Shown piece after piece: positions 1-6,650 of a stretch of 10,000 bases of DNA. The first letter of the stretch is position 1, and each line of letters starts with the position of its first letter. The DNA is from Asticcacaulis sp. Lineage in GTDB: Bacteria; Pseudomonadota; Alphaproteobacteria; Caulobacterales; Caulobacteraceae. The stretch is from assembly GCF_020217185.1 (NCBI RefSeq), contig NZ_JAIWNX010000014.1:1-10000 (forward strand). The letters run 5' to 3'. The notes beneath the pieces were generated by a model, which saw only the letters and a list, made by a program, of their open reading frames with translations, was not told where the DNA came from and made no database searches. Made by a program: the position numbers and the translations under genes.

Positions 1-1135
1 CCTGCTTCGGGAAGGCGTCGAGTTGCTGGAAAAATTCGTCAGTGGCGCGCGGAATGACGTCGAAATAGAGCTTCTTGGCCGATTTCGGCGACTGGAACAT
101 GTAATAGGCCAGCGATTCCGGCGCGCCATAGCGCAGCCAGTCTTCCATGGTCAGGCCGTTGCCCTTCGACTTCGATATCTTCTGGCCCTGCTCATCGAGG
201 AAGAGTTCGTAGTTGAAGCCTTCCGGCGGCGTACCGCCCAGCACCTTGCACACCTGCGACGACACCTTGACCGAGTCGATCAGGTCCTTGCCGGCCATTT
301 CGTAATCGACGCCCAAAGCCGCCCAGCGCATGGCCCAGTCCGGCTTCCACTGCATCTTGACGTGACCGCCGGTGACCGGCACCTCGAACCTTTCGCCGTT
401 TTCCTCAAAGACGATCGTGCCCTTTGAGACATTGCGCTCCAGCGTCGGCACCTGAAGCACGTGGCCGGTGACCGGCGAAATCGGCAGAAACGGCGAATAG
501 GTGGCGCGACGATCCGGCCCCAGGGTCGGCAGCATGATCTTCTGGATGTCGTCGAAACGCTCCAACGCCCTCAGAAGCGTGGCGTCAAACTCACCCGACT
601 TGTAGGCATCCGTGGCCGACTTGAACTCATAATCGAAGCCAAACGAGTCGAGAAAGGCCCGCAGACGCGCATTATTGTGCGCGCCGAACGAGTCGTGCGT
701 CCCGAACGGGTCACGCACCACGGTCAGCGGCTTATACAGGTCTTCGCGCAGGATATCCGGGTTGGGGATGCCGTCCGGCACCTTGCGCAGGCCGTCCATA
801 TCGTCCGAAAACGAGATCAGGCGCGACGCCCAGTGACCACCGGTCAGGGCCGTAAAGGCCTGACGCACCATGGTGGTGCGCGCCACTTCGCCGAAGGTGC
901 CGATGTGCGGCAGGCCCGAAGGCCCGTAGCCCGTTTCAAAGATCACCGGACGGTTCAACGCCTCAAAGGTCTTCAGCGCCTCATCGGCCTTGCCCGCCGT
1001 GATCAGTTCCTGGGCCCGTATCGAGTCCGCCTGATCCTTCAGACGCACTTTCAGCACGCGCGCAATCAGGGCGCGGGCTTGCTCGAAGGGCCAGGCACGG
1101 CCCTGTTGCGCGAGGAGGGTCAGTTCGGAAGACAC
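1..1135 (-). CDS. lysK: Lysyl-tRNA synthetase, class I (3' end outside window)
   Basis: Charges tRNA-Lys with lysine in the cytoplasm, using ATP. The 378 visible codons are open throughout. They hold the class I adenylate-forming signature [10 protein letters not shown] (residues 71-80, HIGH motif) and KISKSKGN (319-326, KMSKS motif), both typical of the class I LysRS Rossmann fold. This is the archaeal/spirochaete/alphaproteobacterial type, unrelated in fold to the usual bacterial class II LysS. Full-length members are roughly 520-540 residues, so about 150 residues of the anticodon-binding C-terminus lie beyond position 1. There is no ATG in frame. I chose GTG at 1135 because GAAAGG lies about 11 nt upstream and the protein then begins just before the family-like WPFEQARAL segment; GTG at 1147, four codons earlier, is the alternative. 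The gene is divergent from the lipoprotein gene. The identification is firm; the exact start is not. Confidence 0.95.
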   Translation of the reverse strand, partial: MSSELTLLAQQGRAWPFEQARALIARVLKVRLKDQADSIRAQELITAGKADEALKTFEALNRPVIFETGYGPSGLPHIGTFGEVARTTMVRQAFTALTGGHWASRLISFSDDMDGLRKVPDGIPNPDILREDLYKPLTVVRDPFGTHDSFGAHNNARLRAFLDSFGFDYEFKSATDAYKSGEFDATLLRALERFDDIQKIMLPTLGPDRRATYSPFLPISPVTGHVLQVPTLERNVSKGTIVFEENGERFEVPVTGGHVKMQWKPDWAMRWAALGVDYEMAGKDLIDSVKVSSQVCKVLGGTPPEGFNYELFLDEQGQKISKSKGNGLTMEDWLRYGAPESLAYYMFQSPKSAKKLYFDVIPRATDEFFQQLDAFPKQ

Positions 1136-1178
1136 GTCGGAAAACACCTTTCGGGGCAAATAAAAACAGAGCTGTGGC

Positions 1179-1205
1179 TTTAAAGCGCGGGATGGCGGGC
1201 GTCAA
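1179..1205 (-). promoter_or_regulatory. Probable housekeeping promoter of lysK
   Basis: On the minus strand TTGACGC (1205-1199) is followed, after 12 nt, by GCTTTAAA (1186-1179). As I remember it, the Caulobacter housekeeping-sigma consensus is TTGACGS, 10-14 nt, GCTANAWC. The -35 matches fully and the -10 matches at six of eight positions. Transcription would begin near 1172, giving a leader of about 37 nt, too short for a riboswitch or T-box. Confidence 0.5.
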
Positions 1206-1255
1206 ATGAAACCCGTGGAATACGGGATACCCCGCTCAAACTTACTATTGCAAAG

Positions 1256-1287
1256 TTGACATATTTCACGTTTAAGATGCGTATCAG
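1256..1287 (+). promoter_or_regulatory. Possible promoter of the lipoprotein gene
   Basis: A perfect -35 hexamer TTGACA occupies 1256-1261. No convincing -10 follows: TAAGAT (1273-1278) is only 11 nt away and TATCAG (1282-1287) is 20 nt away. The -35 box overlaps the furthest upstream in-frame TTG, which argues that translation does not start there. Confidence 0.25.
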
Positions 1288-1306
1288 TCCATTGGGGGAA
1301 GTTATC

Positions 1307-2743
1307 ATGCCACCTGTTCAACCGTTCGCCGCACGTCGTCCTGGATTTCGTCTGGGCGCCGTTCTGACGCCGTTTCTCATCGCTGCTCTTGCCGCCTGTG
1401 GCGGTGGTGGCGGAGGAGGCGGTAGTGGTGGCTCTTCCGGGGGCGTGACCGGATCTTCGTCGTCCTCTTCGGCGGCGCCGACGGCCTATGTCGGCGGCAG
1501 TGAATTCAGCGTCAACACAACAGTCGATAACGACCAGACCTATCCAGCCGCGACCACACTCAACAATGGCAACGTCGTTGTGGTCTGGAACACCAGTCTG
1601 GGTGTGATTGGGGCCACCGCCCTGTCAGAGGTGCGCGCTCAGATCTTCACTCCCGCAGGCGCAAAGGTGGGCAGCGAAATCATCGTGTCCAGCGGCACCC
1701 CCAGCAGTGCCAGTTCACACCGACACGTCCTGCCGGCGGTTCTGGCAACGAGCGATGGGGGCTTCGCAGTCGCCTACATATCAAACGGCCATAATGGCAA
1801 CACCACCGACACACGGATTACTCAGGGGCCGATCATGGTGCGCGCCTTCAAGGCTGACGGGACACCGGATGGTGATGCCGCTATTCCGCCCCTGACCACC
1901 ACTTTGCCCGGAGAAGGCTTAACCGGAAGTGCGGGTTATGCGTTTTCGCTGGACATGAAATCTCTGAGCGACGGGCGCATTGTCGTTACCTGGACGGAAT
2001 GGGGAACCTCTCCGTACAACGACGGCAATAACATGGCCGTGCGGATGCAGCTTTTTAAAGCCGACGGTGACGAACTGATCCCGGCCAGCATTGTCAACAC
2101 CCAGACTGTCGGGCAGCAGTCCTACAGCTCGGTAGCAGCCCTGAGCGGCGGCGGCTTCGTCATTATCTGGACAGATTATAACGGCTCAAACAGCACGACC
2201 CAGGTCGCCAAGCTCAAGGGCCAGAGGTACGACGCGAACGGTGCAAAGCTCGGCACGGAATTCCTTGTCCGCGACACGACTCTCGCCCAGTCGGTCGGGT
2301 CGATCGCGCCCCTGCCGAACAATCAGTTTGTCATCGTATGGTCCGAAGGATCGCGCACCAGCACGGACGATGACGTCTGGGGGCAAATCTTCAACGGTGA
2401 TGCCACGCTTTCCGGGGCACCTTTTGCTCTGGCCACAACCACAACCAACCGACAGGTGCAGCCCAAGGTTATAGCTCTGGCGAACGGCCATTTCTTCACT
2501 TTCTGGGGAGACAATTCCAACCTGTTGGGCGACACTGATCCCTACGCCCTCACCGGTCAGGCGTTCACATCGAACGGTACCAAGTTTGGTTCGCAACTGC
2601 TCTTGAATGTCACCACAGCCGGCAGTCAGGCCCAACCGGTTGCTACGGCTCTCAAAACAGAGGGGTTCTTTATGGCGTGGACCGACCCCGCCGGGGACGT
2701 CAATGGCGCAGGTGTAAAGGCCCGTGTGTTCAAGCTGAACTAA
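1307..2743 (+). CDS. Secreted lipoprotein with seven propeller-like repeats
   Basis: Function unknown. The 478-residue product begins with a signal peptide: basic residues around 10-15, a hydrophobic stretch 17-30, and lipobox LAAC with Cys31 as the lipidation site. The residue after Cys31 is Gly, not Asp. A flexible Gly/Ser linker follows (32-58, including eight consecutive Gly). The rest is seven repeats of 55-72 residues, each with a G-x-x-hydrophobic-V-x-W strand (W94, Y157, W229, W288, W345, W400, W458). After each comes a [V/L]-x-x-Q-x-[F/Y]-x-x-x-G-x-x-x-G-x-E-F type segment. The last repeat breaks off at 470-478, and residues 63-72 (GGSEFSVNTT) look like its missing end, as in a closed beta-propeller. 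The start at 1307 has GGGGGAA six nt upstream; earlier in-frame TTG (1256) and ATG (1277) lack this. The codons look less GC-rich than in neighbouring genes (impression only). It is probably anchored in the outer membrane, facing either side. Confidence 0.85.
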   Translation: MPPVQPFAARRPGFRLGAVLTPFLIAALAACGGGGGGGGSGGSSGGVTGSSSSSSAAPTAYVGGSEFSVNTTVDNDQTYPAATTLNNGNVVVVWNTSLGVIGATALSEVRAQIFTPAGAKVGSEIIVSSGTPSSASSHRHVLPAVLATSDGGFAVAYISNGHNGNTTDTRITQGPIMVRAFKADGTPDGDAAIPPLTTTLPGEGLTGSAGYAFSLDMKSLSDGRIVVTWTEWGTSPYNDGNNMAVRMQLFKADGDELIPASIVNTQTVGQQSYSSVAALSGGGFVIIWTDYNGSNSTTQVAKLKGQRYDANGAKLGTEFLVRDTTLAQSVGSIAPLPNNQFVIVWSEGSRTSTDDDVWGQIFNGDATLSGAPFALATTTTNRQVQPKVIALANGHFFTFWGDNSNLLGDTDPYALTGQAFTSNGTKFGSQLLLNVTTAGSQAQPVATALKTEGFFMAWTDPAGDVNGAGVKARVFKLN

Positions 2744-2764
2744 AGCTCTCATTATCGTCAGCAC

Positions 2765-2800
2765 AAAGGCCCCGGCTCCACCGCGAACCGGGGCCTTTTC
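2765..2800 (+). terminator. Intrinsic terminator of the lipoprotein gene
   Basis: An 11-bp perfect stem AAAGGCCCCGG (2765-2775) / CCGGGGCCTTT (2788-2798) has a 12-nt loop and ends in TTTTC. It lies 21 bp after the stop codon and separates the lipoprotein gene from the MerR promoter. Confidence 0.85.
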
Positions 2801-2852
2801 GTATGGCACGAAGATGTGAAAAGCGCCCTCTTGACGTTTGGGGCAAGTTGGA

Positions 2853-2881
2853 TGTACGTTTACGTAAACGTCAATTATAAC
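2853..2881 (+). promoter_or_regulatory. Promoter and palindromic operator of the MerR-family gene
   Basis: A perfect 16-bp palindrome ACGTTTACGTAAACGT lies at 2856-2871. A plausible promoter overlaps it: -35 TGTACG (2853-2858), a 17-nt spacer, and -10 TATAAC (2876-2881). The palindrome therefore covers the -35 and spacer, where MerR-family proteins bind. An overlapping form, TTTACGTAAACGTCAA (2859-2874), resembles from memory the TTKACGT..ACGTMAA site reported for LiuR, the MerR-type regulator of branched-chain acyl-CoA breakdown. A further TTGACGTTT at 2831-2839 is an inverted copy of AAACGTCAA (2866-2874) and may be a second half-site. Autoregulation is an inference from position. Confidence 0.65.
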
Positions 2882-2902
2882 GACCTTATACAGGGGGTCA
2901 CC

Positions 2903-3325
2903 ATGGACATGCGTACCTACACTATTCGCCAGCTTTCCAAGGAGTTCGGCGTCACCGCCCGCGCCTTGCGCTTCTATGAGGACAAGGGCCTCATCAGCCC
3001 GGAACGCAAGGGTCAGACGCGCATCTATTCGGCGCGAGACCGGGCGCGTCTGAAGATCATCCTGCGCGGCAAGCGCATGGGCTTTTCACTGATCGAAATC
3101 CACGAAGTGCTAGATCTGTATAACCGCGAAGACCGCGGCGTGAAGCAGATGCGCGCCACCGTGGCCAAGTATCACGACCAGATCGAAAACCTGAAGCGCC
3201 AGCGCGAAGACATTGATCAGGCCATCAAGGACATGGTCGAAGGCTGCGCGTGGATGGAAGGCGAGATCGCCAAGCACGAAGCGGCGCAGGCCGCCCACGC
3301 TGAAGACGACCGCAAAAGCGCCTGA
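2903..3325 (+). CDS. MerR-family transcriptional regulator (LiuR-like)
   Basis: DNA-binding regulator of 140 residues. The N-terminus has the MerR winged helix-turn-helix: YTIRQLSKEFGVTARALRFYEDKGL (6-30, split here as helix-turn-helix then the RFYED signature at 23-27), then the wing with R-x-Y (RIYS, 40-43) and the second helix pair through about residue 72. Residues 84-112 are a heptad-like charged helix suited to the antiparallel dimerisation coiled coil. Only one Cys (115) is present and no metal-binding Cys cluster, so a metal sensor of the MerR/CueR/CadR kind is unlikely. ATG 2903 has AGGGGG about five nt upstream; ATG 2909, two codons later, is possible. The in-frame start at 2816 would lie upstream of the promoter. 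The downstream acyl-CoA dehydrogenase 70 bp away, with no terminator between, suggests it controls acyl-CoA oxidation and senses a CoA ester. The effector is unknown. Confidence 0.9.
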   Translation: MDMRTYTIRQLSKEFGVTARALRFYEDKGLISPERKGQTRIYSARDRARLKIILRGKRMGFSLIEIHEVLDLYNREDRGVKQMRATVAKYHDQIENLKRQREDIDQAIKDMVEGCAWMEGEIAKHEAAQAAHAEDDRKSA

Positions 3326-3395
3326 TAATCAAGGCACTGACGCCGATATTTAAGACACCGAAATAAAGCTCACCATAACGCCAAGGAGCACTTCC

Positions 3396-5180
3396 ATGCC
3401 GTATAAGGCCCCAGTGCGCGACTATCAGTTCCTGCTCAACGACGTGCTGAACATCGCCCAGTATTCGAACCTGAAAGGGTTTCAGGACGCTTCACCCGAT
3501 GTCGTTCAGGCCATTCTGGAAGAAGGCGCGAAGTTCACCGAAGAAGTGGTCGCGCCGCTGAACGCGCCGGGCGACAAGGAGGGCTGCGTCCTGCACGCCG
3601 ACCACAGCGTCACCGCGCCCAAGGGCTATAAGGAAGCCTATCTCCAGATGGTTGAGGCCGGGTGGCCCGCTCTGGGCGGTGATCCCGAATACGGCGGTCA
3701 GGGCCTGCCGCACGTCGTGGCTACGGCCTATTCGGAAATGCTTACCGGCGCGTCCTCTGCGTTTGCCATGTATCCCGGCCTGACCGACGGCGCGGTAGCG
3801 GCATTGAGCGTCGGCGGCACGGACGAGTTGAAGGCGCTCTACCTGCCCAAGCTGATTGCCGGCGAATGGTCGGGGACGATGAACCTGACCGAACCGCATT
3901 GCGGCACGGATCTCGGCCTGCTGCGCAGCAAGGCGGTGCCGGACAGCGACGGCACCTACAAGATTTCCGGTCAGAAGATCTGGATTTCGGCGGGTGAGCA
4001 CGACTTTACGGGCAATATTTGCCACCTCGTTCTGGCGCGCATCGAAGGTGCCCCGGCAGGCGTCAAGGGTATTTCGCTGTTCCTCGTGCCCAAATTCATC
4101 CCGGATGCGAACGGCAATCCGGGTGAACGCAACAGCCTCCACTGCGCCGGTCTTGAGCACAAGATGGGCATTCACGGCAATTCCACCTGCGTCATGATCT
4201 ATGAAGACGCTAAGGGCTGGCTGCTCGGCAATGCCCACGAAGGGCTGAAAATCATGTTCTACATGATGAACAATGCCCGCCTCGGCGTCGGCCTTCAGGG
4301 CCTCGCCATCGGTCACGCCAGCCACGTCGCCGCCGTCGAATTCGCCAAGGACCGCTTGCAAGGGCGCGCCCTCACCGGCCCCAAATCGCCTGACAAGCCC
4401 GCCGACTCTATCCTCGTCCACCCCGATGTGCGCCGTATGCTGCTCGAAAGCCGCGCCCTGCTCGAAGGCGGCCGCGGTTTCCTCACCTGGGTCGCGCTTC
4501 AGGCCGATCTGGCCAAACATGCCGAAGACGAGGCGACGCGGGAAAAGGCCAATGATTTCCTCAGCCTGTTGACACCGGTTGTGAAGGCCTATCTCACCGA
4601 AAAGGGCCTAAAGGTCACGCAGGACTCGATGCAGGTGCACGGCGGTTCGGGCTTCACCGAACACTTCCCGGCCTCGCAATATATGCGCGATATCCGCATC
4701 ACGCTCATCTACGAAGGCACCAATGGCGTGCAGGCGCTCGACCTCGTCGGTCGCAAACTGCCGTCCAAGGGCGGGCGCGCCGTGATGGCCTATTTCGCCG
4801 AAATCGACGCCTATGTCGCCGACCACGAAGCGGGCAGCGCCGCGACCTTCGTCAAGGGCCTGAAGGACACCAAGGCGCGTCTGATGGACGGCACCCTGTG
4901 GCTGATGCAAAACGGCATGGGCAATCCGGACGCCGCCGCCGCGGGTTCGCTCGACTATCTGTGCCTGTTTGGTCTGACCGCGTTGGCCTATAGCTGGGCG
5001 CAACAGGCGGCCGCCGCGCAAGCCGCTATAGACGCGGGTTCGACCGATCCCTTCTATAGTGACAAGCTGAAGGTCGGTCGCGTTTTCCTGGAACGCATCC
5101 TGCCCGAAGCCGAAGCGCATCTGCAAAAGATGAAGGCCGGATCGGAGGCCCTGTTCGCATTGGAAGATGATCGTTTTTAA
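3396..5180 (+). CDS. Acyl-CoA dehydrogenase, large FadE/DmdC-type
   Basis: FAD enzyme that makes the alpha-beta double bond in an acyl-CoA and passes electrons to electron-transfer flavoprotein. The 594 residues comprise a short family-specific N-terminal extension (starting MPYKAPVRDYQF), the helical N domain to about 155, and the middle beta domain with MNLTEPHCGTDLG (162-174) and ISGQKIWISAGEH (190-202). The C-terminal helical domain carries GGSGFTEHFPASQY (416-429) and IYEGTNGVQALDL (438-450). Glu440 in YEGTN aligns by motif with the catalytic Glu of medium-chain acyl-CoA dehydrogenase (Glu376). A C-terminal extension of about 130 residues marks the long subfamily. AAGGAG lies seven nt before ATG 3396. 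The substrate cannot be read from sequence: this subfamily includes fatty acyl-CoA dehydrogenases and 3-methylmercaptopropionyl-CoA dehydrogenase (DmdC). It is probably cotranscribed with the MerR gene. A thiolase or FadB gene that might be expected next is absent here. Confidence 0.93.
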   Translation: MPYKAPVRDYQFLLNDVLNIAQYSNLKGFQDASPDVVQAILEEGAKFTEEVVAPLNAPGDKEGCVLHADHSVTAPKGYKEAYLQMVEAGWPALGGDPEYGGQGLPHVVATAYSEMLTGASSAFAMYPGLTDGAVAALSVGGTDELKALYLPKLIAGEWSGTMNLTEPHCGTDLGLLRSKAVPDSDGTYKISGQKIWISAGEHDFTGNICHLVLARIEGAPAGVKGISLFLVPKFIPDANGNPGERNSLHCAGLEHKMGIHGNSTCVMIYEDAKGWLLGNAHEGLKIMFYMMNNARLGVGLQGLAIGHASHVAAVEFAKDRLQGRALTGPKSPDKPADSILVHPDVRRMLLESRALLEGGRGFLTWVALQADLAKHAEDEATREKANDFLSLLTPVVKAYLTEKGLKVTQDSMQVHGGSGFTEHFPASQYMRDIRITLIYEGTNGVQALDLVGRKLPSKGGRAVMAYFAEIDAYVADHEAGSAATFVKGLKDTKARLMDGTLWLMQNGMGNPDAAAAGSLDYLCLFGLTALAYSWAQQAAAAQAAIDAGSTDPFYSDKLKVGRVFLERILPEAEAHLQKMKAGSEALFALEDDRF

Positions 5181-5183
5181 GAC

Positions 5184-5297
5184 GCGGGGTCGCAGACCCC
5201 GCACCCCATCACTTAGCGCAAAAGGAAAGGCCGGAGTTCGTACACTCCGGCCTTTCAGTTTATTCCCAGCTAGGGGGTTTGGGGCCTGCGGCCCCAA
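5184..5297. repeat. REPIN-like element: two mirrored hairpins around a terminator
   Basis: The left hairpin is GCGGGGTC / GACCCCGC (5184-5191, 5195-5202) with loop GCA and tail ACCCC (5203-5207). The right one, read on the minus strand, is TTGGGGCC / GGCCCCAA (5297-5290, 5286-5279) with loop GCA and tail ACCCCC (5278-5273). Both are 8-bp stems with the same loop and tail but different paired bases. They point tails inward around the 13-bp hairpin 5225-5256. All three stems share one centre at 5240.5, so the element is symmetric to the base. A further weak hairpin (5303-5309 / 5314-5320) overlaps the peroxiredoxin stop codon. The arrangement matches what is called a REPIN; genome copy number is unknown. 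Confidence 0.7.
5225..5264. terminator. Bidirectional intrinsic terminator between convergent genes
   Basis: A 13-bp perfect stem GAAAGGCCGGAGT (5225-5237) / ACTCCGGCCTTTC (5244-5256) has a 6-nt loop. On the plus strand it is followed by AGTTTATT. On the minus strand it is followed by CTTTTG. It can serve both the acyl-CoA dehydrogenase gene and the oppositely oriented peroxiredoxin gene. Confidence 0.75.
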
Positions 5298-5317
5298 GAC
5301 CTTAAAACCAATGGGTT

Positions 5318-5800
5318 TTAGAGCTGTTCCAGCACATAGTCCGCCGACGAGACCTTGAACTCGCCCGGCGCTTCGACGAACAGCTTTTCGACCACGCCGT
5401 CATTGACGATCATGGCGTAGCGTTGCGAGCGCTTGCCCATGCCGAAGCCTTCGGCGTCGAGGACCAGACCAACCTTTTCGGCAAATTCGCCATTGCCGTC
5501 GCCCAGCATCAGCACTTCGTCAGCAATGCCCTGATCCTTGGCCCAGGCCTTCATCACGAATCCGTCATTGACACTGGTACAGGCCACCACGTCGATATTC
5601 TTGAATTTGAAGGCTTTCGCCTGATCGCGGAAGCCCGGCAGGTGGCGCGCCGAGCAGGTCGGGGTGAAGGCGCCCGGCACGGCAAACAGCACGGCGCGTT
5701 TACCGGCAAACACTTCGGAGGTGGTCAGCGGCTTCAGGCCATCTTCGGCCGGGGAAGAGAATTTCACTTCGGGCAGCTTGTCACCGGGTTGAATCGTCAT
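5318..5800 (-). CDS. Peroxiredoxin, Prx5 / PrxII type
   Basis: Thiol peroxidase that reduces hydrogen peroxide and alkyl hydroperoxides in the cytoplasm. The 160-residue protein is full length for the family. It carries the peroxidatic site PGAFTPTCS (42-50) with Cys49, the Thr46 of the PxxxTxxC motif, and a second Cys74 in VVACTSVND. Cys74 matches the second Cys of plant PrxII proteins, which use glutaredoxin or thioredoxin as reductant. The conserved active-site Arg region is KRSQRYAMIVNDG (about 123-135). There is no fused glutaredoxin domain and no signal peptide. GGAG lies eight nt before ATG 5800. TATAAG (5834-5829, minus strand) could be a -10, but no good -35 accompanies it and no OxyR-like site is recognisable. 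It is divergent from yqgE and convergent with the acyl-CoA dehydrogenase gene. The reductant is inferred only. Confidence 0.93.
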   Translation of the reverse strand: MTIQPGDKLPEVKFSSPAEDGLKPLTTSEVFAGKRAVLFAVPGAFTPTCSARHLPGFRDQAKAFKFKNIDVVACTSVNDGFVMKAWAKDQGIADEVLMLGDGNGEFAEKVGLVLDAEGFGMGKRSQRYAMIVNDGVVEKLFVEAPGEFKVSSADYVLEQL

Positions 5801-5916
5801 GGGTAAATCTCCGTTGAATGGCCCGCTGCTTATAGGCCTGTGTCAGCCTACAGGCCAGAGCGCACACGCCGTCTTTATACGCTTTTTTCTTGCCAGAGAC
5901 GGCTTCCATGCCCATC

Positions 5917-5933
5917 TTTGCGCCATGCGCAAA
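5917..5933 (+). other. Hairpin placing the yqgE start codon in its loop
   Basis: TTTGCGC (5917-5923) and GCGCAAA (5927-5933) form a perfect 7-bp stem with the 3-nt loop CAT. The start codon ATG (5925-5927) spans the loop and the first base of the 3' arm. No ribosome binding site is visible within 20 nt upstream. It may be chance, since the palindrome partly reflects codons, but it could restrict translation initiation. Confidence 0.4.
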
Positions 5934-6560
5934 ACCGGCCCTGTCTCCTCAGACCCAACAGCTTCCGTTGAGACCACCTCCCTCCAAGGGCGATTGCTGG
6001 TGGCTATGCCGAGCCTGGACGATCCTAATTTCGACCACAGCGTCATCTATATGTGTCAGCACGACGCGGAATCGGCGATGGGGATTGTGCTGACGCAGCC
6101 CATAGGTGGCCTGACCTTCCCACGCATGATGGAGGAACTGGGCATCGACATCACCGATAACCGCCACGTCGCCACCCCCATCTATAATGGCGGCCCGGTG
6201 CAGAATGAGCGTGGCTTTGTCCTACACAGCCTCGACTACTTTATTGATGAGGTGACCCTGCCGCTCGATATCGACCCGGAAGCGCTGGAACTGCGCGACG
6301 GCATCGGTTTGACCGTGTCGCGCGATATTCTGGTCGATCTGGCGCGCGGGGCCGGTCCGTCGCGGGCCCTGATTGCGCTGGGCTATGCCGGTTGGGGACC
6401 GGGGCAGTTAGAAGCCGAAATTCGCGACAATGCGTGGCTGATCGCGCCATCCAACGCGGATATTCTGTTTTCACACGATGCCGCAGGTTTATGGAACAGG
6501 GCACTTAAAAGTCTGGGTATTTTGCCGGAGCACCTCAGCCTCAATGCCGGGCGGGCCTGA
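5925..6560 (+). CDS. yqgE: YqgE/AlgH family protein (UPF0301)
   Basis: Conserved bacterial protein of unsettled biochemical function; the family name AlgH comes from a Pseudomonas alginate regulator. The 211 residues show the family landmarks in order: LQGRLLVAMPSLDDPNFDHSV opening at about 20, AMGIVLTQP (51-59), YNGGPVQNERGFVLHS (87-102), LTVSRDIL (129-136) and GYAGWGPGQLEAEI (153-166). A typical member is 185-200 residues, so the first 15-18 residues here are a slightly longer, unconserved N-terminus. ATG 5925 is the only in-frame ATG between the divergent peroxiredoxin start and the conserved region. It has no recognisable Shine-Dalgarno and sits in a small hairpin. Starting at 5799 would overlap the peroxiredoxin start codon and add 42 residues without family resemblance. 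The next gene, 90 bp downstream, is a phosphodiesterase with no obvious link. Confidence 0.9.
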   Translation: MRKTGPVSSDPTASVETTSLQGRLLVAMPSLDDPNFDHSVIYMCQHDAESAMGIVLTQPIGGLTFPRMMEELGIDITDNRHVATPIYNGGPVQNERGFVLHSLDYFIDEVTLPLDIDPEALELRDGIGLTVSRDILVDLARGAGPSRALIALGYAGWGPGQLEAEIRDNAWLIAPSNADILFSHDAAGLWNRALKSLGILPEHLSLNAGRA

Positions 6561-6650
6561 CGACGCTCAATAGGTTCACAGGCCAGACTTTCACAGCCCT
6601 GTCATCGACACGCTCTATGGACATTATCACCCCTTCCGGATGAGTGTGCC

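Noticed and set aside
23..1183. Long plus-strand open frames opposite lysK (23-427 and 461-1183)
   Set aside because: The minus strand encodes a continuous, motif-bearing LysRS here. The plus-strand translations are Arg/His-rich with no recognisable domain, as expected for antisense frames of a GC-rich gene.
1256..1306. Earlier in-frame start of the lipoprotein (TTG 1256)
   Set aside because: It coincides with a TTGACA -35-like box, lacks a ribosome binding site, and would push the signal peptide 17 residues inward.
1136..1306. Possible lysine riboswitch or T-box leader for lysK
   Set aside because: The inferred leader is only about 37 nt and has no structured domain of the needed size.
2816..2902. 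Earlier in-frame start of the MerR gene
   Set aside because: It would make the palindromic operator and the -10 coding sequence and add 29 residues before the normal MerR N-terminus. ATG 2903 has a strong ribosome binding site.
3492..4520. 342-codon minus-strand open frame opposite the acyl-CoA dehydrogenase gene
   Set aside because: It lies wholly within a well-supported gene, has no ribosome binding site, and shows no family resemblance.
5835..5856. Small inverted repeat GGCCTGT / ACAGGCC in the peroxiredoxin-yqgE gap
   Set aside because: Only seven base pairs with an 8-nt loop. It could be an operator but nothing distinguishes it from chance.
5799..5924. Earlier in-frame start of yqgE overlapping the peroxiredoxin start codon
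   Set aside because: The added 42 residues have no family resemblance and would use the peroxiredoxin leader as coding sequence.
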